A stretch of 37,019 nt of DNA from Erythrobacter sp. (GTDB taxonomy: Bacteria; Pseudomonadota; Alphaproteobacteria; Sphingomonadales; Sphingomonadaceae). Shown here one piece after another: positions 25,159 to 32,077 of the stretch. The notes beneath the pieces were generated by a model that was not told where the DNA came from, made no database searches, and worked only from the letters and a program-made list of their open reading frames with translations. The first letter of the stretch is position 1, and every line of letters starts with the position of its first letter. A program made the translations under genes and the position numbers. The DNA is taken from contig JASJDE010000006.1 in NCBI GenBank assembly GCA_030065195.1, positions 1-37,019 on the forward strand, given 5' to 3'.

Positions 25159-26309
25159 GCGTTCCATCCGGATACAGTATCGCCGACTATGGCGACATGG
25201 TCGATTGCGAACCCCGGATGTCGACCTATGCCGAAGCCCTGAAACGCGCAGTCACTCCTGACTGTAGCGTAATCGACATCGGTGCAGGGTTTGGGATTTT
25301 CGCGCTCCTCGCCTGCCAATACGGCGCAGGCTCGGTCGTCGCTATCGAAACAGACAGCAGTATCGAACTCTTGCGGGAGCTGGCGAAAGCAAATGGATGT
25401 GCGGATCGGATCACCATAGTCCGCGATCTTTCCACCAGTTTCGAACCGGAATCCAAGGCGGACGTCGTCATCTCCGATCTGAGAGGTACGATGCCTCTGT
25501 TCGAAAGTCATATCGCCGCAATAGTCGATGCGCGCTCTCGATTGCTTGCAGATGGCGGCAAGCTCCTGCCGATGCGCGATATCCTCCGGGTAGCACTGGC
25601 GCGCTCGCCAAAGACCTACCAATCGGCGCACTCGCCGTGGACCTCGAATCGGTTCGGCCTCGATCTTTCGGCTGGCCAACGGTTTGCGGTGAATGACAGC
25701 ACCAAGGTCTACCTCAAGCCCAGCGCCCTGCTATCTCCAGCACAGGACCTGGAGGTCTTGGACTACCGGACGATCGTTGATCCCCATATCGACAGCAGCG
25801 TCGAACTGACCGCGGATCGAACCAACACCGCACATGGATTGCTGATCTGGTTCGATGCGGAGATTGCCGAGGGGCTCACCTATTCCAACGCACCAGATGC
25901 TCCCAGCCTCGTTTACGGGCAAATGTTCCTGCCATTCTCCAAGCCCGTGAGGGTGGAGCCTGGCGACACGGTGACCGCACGAATCCGTGCGAGGTTGCTC
26001 GATCATGACTATATCTGGTCGTGGGATTGCGATGTGAACGATCGCACGAACGGAGAGCAGAGGTTGTCATTTCGCCAATCCACCTTCCTGCGCAAAGTTG
26101 TCCCACCGGCAGCCTTGAAGAGTGGTTCCAACCACTTCGTACCGGAAAGAAGCGATCTGATGACGATTGACCGGGATTGCCTCGATCTGGTGGACAATGG
26201 ACGCTCCAACGGGGAAATCGCTGAGATCATTCTGGATCGGTACGCTGATCGGTTCTCAGACTTTCAACAGGCGCTAGACCATGTCTCCAATCTTTTGCGA
26301 CGATATTGA
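25155..26309 (+). CDS. PRMT-like SAM methyltransferase with C-terminal PqqD/RRE-like tail
   Basis: A class I SAM methyltransferase of 384 residues with the layout of protein arginine methyltransferases: YGDMVDCEPRMSTYAEAL at 12-29 (equivalent to the PRMT pre-motif I helix), SAM motif I VIDIGAGFGIFALLACQYGA (about 39-58), the acidic AIETD, and ISDLRGTMPLFES (about 105-117), which aligns with the double-E loop but has Asp for the first Glu. A beta-barrel-like region follows. The last 50 residues (MTIDRDCLDLVDNGRSNGEI then a DFQQALDHVSNLLRRY end) look like the helical half of a PqqD/RRE domain. Coupled to the kinase by a 4-base overlap. The likely substrate is a lasso precursor, perhaps its C-terminal arginines (inference). 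Confidence 0.75.
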   Translation: MSVPSGYSIADYGDMVDCEPRMSTYAEALKRAVTPDCSVIDIGAGFGIFALLACQYGAGSVVAIETDSSIELLRELAKANGCADRITIVRDLSTSFEPESKADVVISDLRGTMPLFESHIAAIVDARSRLLADGGKLLPMRDILRVALARSPKTYQSAHSPWTSNRFGLDLSAGQRFAVNDSTKVYLKPSALLSPAQDLEVLDYRTIVDPHIDSSVELTADRTNTAHGLLIWFDAEIAEGLTYSNAPDAPSLVYGQMFLPFSKPVRVEPGDTVTARIRARLLDHDYIWSWDCDVNDRTNGEQRLSFRQSTFLRKVVPPAALKSGSNHFVPERSDLMTIDRDCLDLVDNGRSNGEIAEIILDRYADRFSDFQQALDHVSNLLRRY

Positions 26310-26371
26310 GCCGGTGTCCCTTTACAAGCGGGCAGGGTTTCTGGCGTTAGGTGCCTCGAACAATTCCAAGG

Positions 26372-26387
26372 CTGCCAGAGGAGGCAG
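26372..26387 (+). promoter_or_regulatory. Small hairpin overlapping the B1 ribosome binding site
   Basis: CTGCC (26372-26376) pairs with GGCAG (26383-26387) around AGAGGA, so part of the strong GAGGAGG Shine-Dalgarno of the PqqD-like gene lies in the loop and 3' stem. It is the only 84-base gap within an otherwise tightly packed part of the operon, so local control of B1/B2 translation is possible. The stem is only 5 bp, so this is tentative. Confidence 0.3.
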
Positions 26388-26393
26388 AACCGC

Positions 26394-26675
26394 GTGACAG
26401 ACATTCTCGATCACAACTGGCAGATCAGCGCCGACGCCGTTGCCAATCAGGTCGGCAATGAGACGGTCATCCTGCACATGGGGAATGGAACCTATTATGG
26501 GTTGGACACCATCGGCACCGCCTTGTGGGATGGCCTCAAGGCCGGCAAAACGCCAATCGAAGTCTGTGACCAGATTGCCGCCGAATACGATGTCGATCGC
26601 TCAACAGTCCTGTCCGATATGCGCGAATTTCTAAACGCCCTCGCCGACCAAGACCTCGTGAGCAAGAGCGCATAA
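26394..26675 (+). CDS. PqqD-family lasso leader-recognition protein (B1, RRE)
   Basis: A 93-residue PqqD-like RiPP recognition element that binds precursor leaders and delivers them to the peptidase and cyclase. The N-terminal beta-strand region (ANQVGNETVILHMGNGTYYG) and the helical part (GTALWDGLKAGKTPIEVCDQ, then the helix leading to the closing FLNALADQDLV) match the family throughout. The start is GTG 26394 with the strong GAGGAGG ribosome binding site upstream. It is 84 bases after the methyltransferase and is followed by B2, the split B1/B2 arrangement. Predicted ligands are the YxxP leader motifs of A1 and A2. Confidence 0.9.
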   Translation: MTDILDHNWQISADAVANQVGNETVILHMGNGTYYGLDTIGTALWDGLKAGKTPIEVCDQIAAEYDVDRSTVLSDMREFLNALADQDLVSKSA

Positions 26676-26749
26676 GTGTCCGGGCGAGGCTGAGACTTGG
26701 CGAAACTCCCTGCCACATCCATTCCGTGGCGCAGGGATCGCTCCGCGCA

Positions 26750-27202
26750 ATGACCGTCCCAAACGAAAGGCTGCGCCGTCGCGATCTTGCCAAATGGCCG
26801 CACATGCTGGTGCGAGCCACGTGGGAACTCGCGCAAGCGCGTCTGGCGCTGAAGGAGTTCAATGCGAAGGACGTTCGGGAGCTGAATAGCGCAGCGCTCA
26901 CAAACACGGCCCGCAAGAAGCGCTCCGAACAGGAAAAGGTGATTGTCGCACGGATCGGTTTTGTCGTGACATTCGTCGCAAGGTATCTGCCTTGGCGCAG
27001 CGACTGCCTGCCGCAAGCGATTGCAGCTCAACGGTGGCTATTGAAGCGGGGCATCGGCAGTGAGATCCGAGTCGGTGTCGAACGTCCGGATGACGGAGAA
27101 TTCGGTGCGCATGCGTGGCTGGTTCACGAGGAAATGATCGTCACCGGAGGAGATGTGACGCATTTTTCGGTGATCCTGGGTGAAGGATCCGATGGGCCGT
27201 GA
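26750..27202 (+). CDS. Transglutaminase-like lasso leader peptidase (B2)
   Basis: Cysteine protease of the lasso B2 type that removes the leader after Thr(-2)-Xaa. Catalytic residues are visible in the expected order: Cys86 in RSDCLPQAIA, His121 in FGAHAWLV and Asp135 in VTGGDVTHF. The family's basic N-terminal helix (LRRRDLAKW) is also present. The ORF track starts at GTG 26726, which has no ribosome binding site. ATG 26750, with AGGGA about 12 bases upstream, gives a normal 150-residue protein and is preferred. It is the last gene of the cluster; I see no isopeptidase or TonB-dependent receptor nearby, unlike many sphingomonad lasso loci. Confidence 0.88.
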   Translation: MTVPNERLRRRDLAKWPHMLVRATWELAQARLALKEFNAKDVRELNSAALTNTARKKRSEQEKVIVARIGFVVTFVARYLPWRSDCLPQAIAAQRWLLKRGIGSEIRVGVERPDDGEFGAHAWLVHEEMIVTGGDVTHFSVILGEGSDGP

Positions 27203-27383
27203 GCGTCGGATTCCACTCCATGGGGCCCAAGCGGTGATTGAAACGTGTCACCAGTTAAGAGGCATTTTTTCAACGACTTGACGCAAGGTAGGAATTCCTT
27301 ACGACATTAGCCCTATCGGACGGTTGTCAAACGTGTTGCACTGCAGTAAGTGAAACCACCTAGCTTTTAAGAAGGGCCCGAAG

Positions 27384-27656
27384 ATGATGAAATTCGCCTC
27401 TCGTCTCGCGATGACCGCAGCTGCGGCTAGCATGGCCTTTGCGCCGATTGCTGCACAAGCGAATACGCGTGCCGGCGACAGTGGTGCGATCTATTCGGCT
27501 TCGGCTGCTTCGCAGCCGGGTCTTGGACGTTCCGCCGACGGGGAATCGCTCGAGGGCACCTCCGGCATCCTTGTGATCCTGTTTGCCGCCGCAGCCATTG
27601 CCGGGATCATCATCATCATCGACGATGAAGACAATCAGTCGCCGGGCGCAAACTGA
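27384..27656 (+). CDS. Small exported/membrane protein of unknown function
   Basis: A 90-residue protein I do not recognise as characterised. It begins with a Sec-type signal peptide (MMKFASRLAMTAAAAS, cleavage likely after AQA near residue 28), followed by a Ser/Gly/Ala-rich exported segment. A single C-terminal transmembrane helix (ILVILFAAAAIAGIIIIID, about 62-80) leads into an acidic end (DDEDNQ). AAGAAGGG precedes ATG 27384 at a usual distance. It is separated from the lasso B2 gene by 181 bases, in which TTGACG near 27276 could be a -35 element without a clear -10. It is followed by a good terminator, so it probably forms a single-gene unit. Confidence 0.7.
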   Translation: MMKFASRLAMTAAAASMAFAPIAAQANTRAGDSGAIYSASAASQPGLGRSADGESLEGTSGILVILFAAAAIAGIIIIIDDEDNQSPGAN

Positions 27657-27700
27657 ACAATCACTGGATTGGCCAGCTTGGCCGGTCGCCAAATCGATAA

Positions 27701-27731
27701 GCGCACGGTATCGAATGCCGTGCGCTTTTTC
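27701..27731 (+). terminator. Rho-independent terminator after the small membrane protein gene
   Basis: GCGCACGGTA (27701-27710) pairs with TGCCGTGCGC (27716-27725) through a 10-bp stem with one G-T wobble and a five-base loop, followed directly by TTTTT. It lies 45 bases after the stop at 27656 and 14 bases before the next gene, so it should insulate the polymerase/ligase-like gene. Confidence 0.85.
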
Positions 27732-27744
27732 ATTTGAGCGGTAG

Positions 27745-29142
27745 ATGCCAACACAATTTCCGAGCGAAAGATCCTCAGCCCGCGGAGCACCAGATACGGG
27801 TGCCCTGCGACCGCGTCCGTTGCTGGCGGTATGCCTCTTGCTGATGGTGGCGTTCGTCTTCGGCGGCGGCGGGGTACGATACGGGCTCGCCAATCTCGTT
27901 GTGCAGCTGACCGCCTTGGGAATCCTCGCCTTTCATCGCGCGGCTTTCTTCTCGTTCTGGAAGACTAGCCCCCTCTCACTGCGGGTGCTCGTCGGACTGA
28001 GCCTGCTCGTGCCCGTGCTTTACATGGTCCCCCTGCCGGAAGGCATCTGGACTGGCCTTCCCGGACGCGATCTCGTTGAACAATCACTGGCCGCGATCGA
28101 CGCGCCGGGAGGCTGGCGTGCAGCGAGCCTTGATCCTGCAAGAACACTGGTGGCCCTGTCAGGCCTTATCGTTCCATTGACAGTTCTCGCCGTGGGCTGG
28201 AGCATTCCCCGACGCCACCTGATGACCGTCGGTTGGTTGGTGGTCGCACTCGGTCTGGTGTGCTTCGCCTTGGGCGTCCTGCAAGTATTGAGCGGTGGCA
28301 CCTCTGCCGTCATATATACTGAACGGGAGGCCACCGGCCTGTTGTACGGAACATTCGCCAATCGCAATTCTACCGGCGTCTTCCTTGTTGCTGCCCTCAC
28401 GCTCGCCGCGCTTTTGCCGCTGCCACTGGCCCGCCCGCATCCTGCGGCGTTGCCCGCGCGGCTTGGCATCTGCGCCTTGCTTTTGCTCGCGATCATCCTC
28501 ACTCGTTCGCGCACGGCATTCGTCCTGGCAGCCATTCCTATCGCTTTGGGATTGGCCCGCGCATTCTGGGTGTGGCGCGGCGCTCGTTCGACAGAGTCCC
28601 TTCGAGGCGGCAGCCTCGCCGTGATTGCTGGGATCGCCTTAGCTGTCGTGGCTATCGGTTCGGTCGTGGCCCTTGCTCCGGGACGGATCGGCGAGACGCT
28701 CGAACGGTTCGAGGCGGATGACGATGCCAGGGTCTACATTTGGGAAGACGCAGCCTATTCGGCGGAACGCTTCTGGCCTGTCGGAGCCGGAATGGGCACC
28801 TTCGACGAGGTGTTCCAAGTCGATGAATCGCTCGAATTTCTGACCAAGCGTAGGGCCGGCCGCGCGCACAACGACTATCTTGAACTCGCTATCGAAGCGG
28901 GCATTCCCGGACTTTCACTGGCCGCTGGCTGGCTGTTGCTGATCGGGTGGCAGAGCTGGAAAGCGGGTCGATCTCAATTTCGCTGGCCTGCTTGGGGAGG
29001 CGGCGCAGTCCTCTTGGCCGTGGCCCTGCAATCGATCACCGACTATCCGCTTCGCAACCAGGCGATGTTGGCAGTGGCGGCCTTTGCACTCCTTATGCTG
29101 GCTCGTGTGGCGAACGGAACCCACAAGGAAGCTCCACGGTGA
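27745..29142 (+). CDS. O-antigen ligase/polymerase-like membrane protein
   Basis: Second Wzy/WaaL-like polytopic protein of the window, 465 residues with about 11-12 hydrophobic segments. The large periplasmic loop contains ARVYIWEDAAYSAERFWPVG, then GAGMGTFDEVFQ and the AHNDYLELAIEAGIPG motif, which is the diagnostic H-N-x-Y-L-E-x-x-x-E-x-G region of O-antigen ligases. ATG 27745 has only a weak ribosome binding site. It ends with a 4-base overlap to the next gene. Whether it is a ligase or polymerase cannot be told from the sequence. It differs clearly from the protein at 7377, so it is not a simple duplicate. Confidence 0.83.
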   Translation: MPTQFPSERSSARGAPDTGALRPRPLLAVCLLLMVAFVFGGGGVRYGLANLVVQLTALGILAFHRAAFFSFWKTSPLSLRVLVGLSLLVPVLYMVPLPEGIWTGLPGRDLVEQSLAAIDAPGGWRAASLDPARTLVALSGLIVPLTVLAVGWSIPRRHLMTVGWLVVALGLVCFALGVLQVLSGGTSAVIYTEREATGLLYGTFANRNSTGVFLVAALTLAALLPLPLARPHPAALPARLGICALLLLAIILTRSRTAFVLAAIPIALGLARAFWVWRGARSTESLRGGSLAVIAGIALAVVAIGSVVALAPGRIGETLERFEADDDARVYIWEDAAYSAERFWPVGAGMGTFDEVFQVDESLEFLTKRRAGRAHNDYLELAIEAGIPGLSLAAGWLLLIGWQSWKAGRSQFRWPAWGGGAVLLAVALQSITDYPLRNQAMLAVAAFALLMLARVANGTHKEAPR

Positions 29143-29858
29143 TCGCGCGCCTATTCTGGATCGCAGCCCTGCTGGCGATCGCCTTTGTCACAGGCAGCGC
29201 GCAGCTGGACAGGCAAGCGCGTGTGTCGCCTCCCCTGGCGACGATCGTGCCCGAACCGTTTCGAGCCTTTGCGCAAGCTCAAATCGCTTCCGCTGCAATC
29301 GTCGGCGACAATTCAGCGCTCGCCTTGGCCGAGGCGGAACGGCTGGTCCGGCGTCGGCCGGTGCCCGCCCAACATATGCGGTTGCTCGCCAATGCCCAGT
29401 TCATGGCCGAACAGACCGAGCAAAGCGCCGTGACGGTGCAGTTGGCGGCCCGGCGTGGATGGCGCGATATCCTGTCGCAGCAGGCGATGTTGGAACTGGC
29501 GCTGGCAGCTGGGGACGAAGCCGAAGCCGCTAGGCGATTTGCCGCACTGCTCCTTAACAACCGTACCGAAAATGAAGTTCTGGCCGAACTCGGCGAGCGC
29601 ATTTTCTCCGATCCCGAAGGGGCCGGTCGCGCCACCTTTGTCGAGATCGTGAACGGTGGGGATCGGTGGCACGACTTCTTTCTGCGTCGCGGTGTTCAAG
29701 TCATCCCTGCCGATGCCTTCGTTGGCATCGTGACAGGTGCTCAAGAGCAAGGCACTCGGTTCGAATGCCAGGCCATCACAAGGACGGCCAAGCAGTTGGC
29801 CAATCGTGCTACGGATGAGGCCAACCGGTTGACTGAGGCGTTCGACGAGCAGTGCTAG
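29139..29858 (+). CDS. Hypothetical exported protein coupled to the O-antigen ligase-like gene
   Basis: A 239-residue protein of unknown function. The true start is GTG 29139, overlapping the stop of the preceding gene. The ORF-track start at 28947 lies deep inside that gene. The N-terminus is a signal peptide or signal anchor (IARLFWIAALLAIAFVTGS), and the rest is Ala/Leu/Arg-rich amphipathic helix with a repeat-like rhythm (ALALAEAERLVRRRP, HMRLLANAQFMAEQ, AALLLNNRTENEV), suggesting TPR-like helical repeats facing the periplasm. The tight coupling suggests a partner of the ligase/polymerase. It ends with a 4-base overlap with the convergent FkbM-like gene. Confidence 0.7.
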   Translation: MIARLFWIAALLAIAFVTGSAQLDRQARVSPPLATIVPEPFRAFAQAQIASAAIVGDNSALALAEAERLVRRRPVPAQHMRLLANAQFMAEQTEQSAVTVQLAARRGWRDILSQQAMLELALAAGDEAEAARRFAALLLNNRTENEVLAELGERIFSDPEGAGRATFVEIVNGGDRWHDFFLRRGVQVIPADAFVGIVTGAQEQGTRFECQAITRTAKQLANRATDEANRLTEAFDEQC

Positions 29859-30688
29859 GCCCGGTTGAAACGGGCGACAGCCTGCTCGAATCTGGCGGGA
29901 ACCTCGTGGCTTTCATGAACGAATAGATCGTCGGAAGCGTTGAGCCGCGCGACCACTCGGTAGCCATGTTTGATCAGATTGTGCCGGTGGTCGTCCAATC
30001 CGCCCATCTGCTGGACGTTTTCGAGGACAATCGCCTTTGGCGGCGCGGTTTGGAAATCGAAACCGGCCAGGATCAGAGCCTCCGCCCCTTCGACATCGAC
30101 CGACGCAAAGTCGAACACTTCGCCTTCGGGGACGAATTTGGAGATTGGCCCGCATTCCACGAGGTATTCGACATAATCGAATTCTCGCATGTCCTCGGGG
30201 CGCACAAATTCGCGGAACGAGGAAAGCTGATGTTCCCACCCCACTTTGGGCTTGATCTCAACAAATGTACGCGTCTCGGCGCGATCGCTGATCCCGGCAT
30301 TGACGAAAGTAGTACCCGGTCGTTCGTTCCACTTCTCGAGCATCGATTTCATCGGATCGAAGGCATATCCGGTCCATCCTTTCCGCTCGAAGAAGTGGGT
30401 GTTGCTGTTGGCGAATGGGTTGTTGGCCCCGATGTCGAGGAATCGTCCGGTTGCCGTCTCGAATAGCTGGTCGAGGAAATAGTCTTGCCCGATCTGGCCA
30501 TTGTAGCCTTCCTCTCGCAGGTCAAGAATATCCTCTTTGCTAAGCACCACGTAAGGCACTCCGGGAAAGCTCTGCCGGAACTTGGCCTTGTCTTGCGACA
30601 GCTTGTAGGTTTCCCACACTCCTTTTGAGTATGCACGCAGGGGGCCGGGAAGAATCTTCTTCGCAAAGGCTCTGAGTTGGGATGACAT
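29855..30688 (-). CDS. FkbM-family SAM methyltransferase
   Basis: Class I SAM methyltransferase of the FkbM family, 277 residues. Motif I is GRFLDIGANNPFANSNTHFF (residues 81-100), followed by the acidic end of strand 2 (GYAFDPMKSM) and FDFASVDVEGAEALILAGFD, the usual FkbM closing motif. Such enzymes O-methylate sugars in surface glycans. It is preceded by a basic N-terminal region of about 50 residues with no signal peptide. ATG 30688 is the natural start. It lies 20 bases downstream of the fucosyltransferase-like gene on the same strand, so the two probably modify the same glycan. Confidence 0.85.
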   Translation of the reverse strand: MSSQLRAFAKKILPGPLRAYSKGVWETYKLSQDKAKFRQSFPGVPYVVLSKEDILDLREEGYNGQIGQDYFLDQLFETATGRFLDIGANNPFANSNTHFFERKGWTGYAFDPMKSMLEKWNERPGTTFVNAGISDRAETRTFVEIKPKVGWEHQLSSFREFVRPEDMREFDYVEYLVECGPISKFVPEGEVFDFASVDVEGAEALILAGFDFQTAPPKAIVLENVQQMGGLDDHRHNLIKHGYRVVARLNASDDLFVHESHEVPARFEQAVARFNRA

Positions 30689-30708
30689 TGGGCTTCCTAG
30701 ATTGTCGA

Positions 30709-31722
30709 TCAGGTGCGTGCCTGAATGAACTGCTTGATTGCGACTTTGGGGTTCAGGCGGTCAACATCGACCTGCTTGCTCTTTGGGATCCGGCCGATCA
30801 ACGCGGCAGCCACGGAGAAGGTCGAGTATCGACTGTGTACCAGGCGGTCGCAACGCGCGAGTGCCATCATGTCGATAAGAGCGTTGCGCGCTTCCGCAAG
30901 GGGATCGCTGAAGACTCCCGAAGCGAAATGGAGCGCGGTTTCGTCGCTCGCCAGCGCCTTGTCGATAGAAAGCGTATCGGGGAAGCGCGAAAGAACCGCC
31001 TCTTGCGCTTCGGCGCTATCGGTCGCCAGAAATATGTTGGCGTCCGGCAATTGCGCAGCGAGCCTTTCCAGCTCTCGCACAATCTTGGGCAGCGGCGCTT
31101 TTCGGTCGGTGAAGCGGATATGCACACCGATTACCGGACCGGGGCGATCCCCGAAGATTCGATCAACTTCCTTCTGGACGACCTCGATTGGTCGGAAATA
31201 TCGATCGAGAAAGTCGCTGGTGATATCGTCGATCGAACGTCCGGCAAAGCGATGATGCTTTGCCATACGGCCAGCCAAGCGCTGAAGCTTTGGCAGGTAC
31301 GACCAGAAAACGCCGATCTGTTGCTCGGGGTCCGGACCGATCAGGTCGATCGACAGCTTTCGATACAGCAGCGGGTTTCGATGGCTTTTGGGGAAATCGC
31401 GGCGAATGATGTCGACTGGCTGCTCTTTCATGTGTCCCGACCACGGCGCGGGCGCAACCTCATGCGCGTCGTCAAATGCCGTAAGGTCGCCCATCCAACT
31501 CGCATCGAACAGCAAGGGATATAGGTTTTCGCCGGGAGCAACATACATGCCGTCTCGCCAGTCGATATAAGGCGTACGGCCATTGAGTTCCGCCAAGACA
31601 CAGCCGGTTACTGCAGACAGCATCCGGTTGCCCAACCCACCTTTCGCCTTGATGACCAGAGCCCGCTTCTCATCTGCGGTCAACACTTCGGCTCCGCCAG
31701 TTAATCGCCATGCCCCGGCCAT
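30709..31722 (-). CDS. Fucosyltransferase-like protein (NodZ/GT23-type)
   Basis: Probable GT-B glycosyltransferase of 337 residues. AKGGLGNRMLSAVTGCVLAE (26-45) is the N-terminal glycine-rich motif seen in fucosyltransferases, and VIGVHIRFTDRKAP (197-210) matches the GDP-fucose-binding HxRRTDK motif of NodZ and alpha-1,6-fucosyltransferases, although the second Arg is Phe here. The later IFLATDS and LVHSRYSTFSVAAALIG fit the same fold. I see no GDP-fucose synthesis genes in the window, so the donor must come from elsewhere or differ. First gene of a two-gene minus-strand unit with the FkbM-like gene, with AT-richer DNA upstream. Confidence 0.72.
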   Translation of the reverse strand: MAGAWRLTGGAEVLTADEKRALVIKAKGGLGNRMLSAVTGCVLAELNGRTPYIDWRDGMYVAPGENLYPLLFDASWMGDLTAFDDAHEVAPAPWSGHMKEQPVDIIRRDFPKSHRNPLLYRKLSIDLIGPDPEQQIGVFWSYLPKLQRLAGRMAKHHRFAGRSIDDITSDFLDRYFRPIEVVQKEVDRIFGDRPGPVIGVHIRFTDRKAPLPKIVRELERLAAQLPDANIFLATDSAEAQEAVLSRFPDTLSIDKALASDETALHFASGVFSDPLAEARNALIDMMALARCDRLVHSRYSTFSVAAALIGRIPKSKQVDVDRLNPKVAIKQFIQART

Positions 31723-32077
31723 AGCCGAATTCGCGTCCCACGATAGGGGAAAACGCGGATATCCACGCTCGTCTCAGATCGCATTGGCCAAGCAGCGTCA
31801 GCCCGCCGCCCGCCTTAATGGCAGAGGTCACCGAAGCGTTAGATGTTTCCGATAATCGATCGGGGAGTTTGAAAACTTCGCATTGATCGCTCGCATACCT
31901 CGGACTGCTACTTGCTCAGTACTCCTGCTAAAATTGCTTACTTTTACTTGTTGGCTCAACAATTGTGTTGATTGCTGACAATCGAGAGATCAAGAATGGA
32001 ATTACCCAAGTATGGTGCAGAACAGAACCGCATATGCTTCTTTGAGACAATACTAACGCAAGGGAAATTGTTTGAGC
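31723..32077 (+). other. 355-base AT-rich intergenic region (divergent promoters)
   Basis: No convincing gene. It separates the divergent fucosyltransferase-like and DUF2156-like genes and should contain promoters for both. The right half is clearly AT-richer than neighbouring genes. At 31948-31962 TTGTTG-GCT-CAACAA is a perfect 6-bp hairpin, and the same CAACA can alternatively pair with TGTTG at 31966-31970, giving two mutually exclusive small stems. I see no tRNA or repeat. Confidence 0.45.

Noticed and set aside
27270-27300. Possible promoter (TTGACG) and AGGAATTCCT palindrome before the small membrane protein gene
   Set aside because: No matching -10 element at proper spacing, and the palindrome is a short self-complementary stretch that could be chance.
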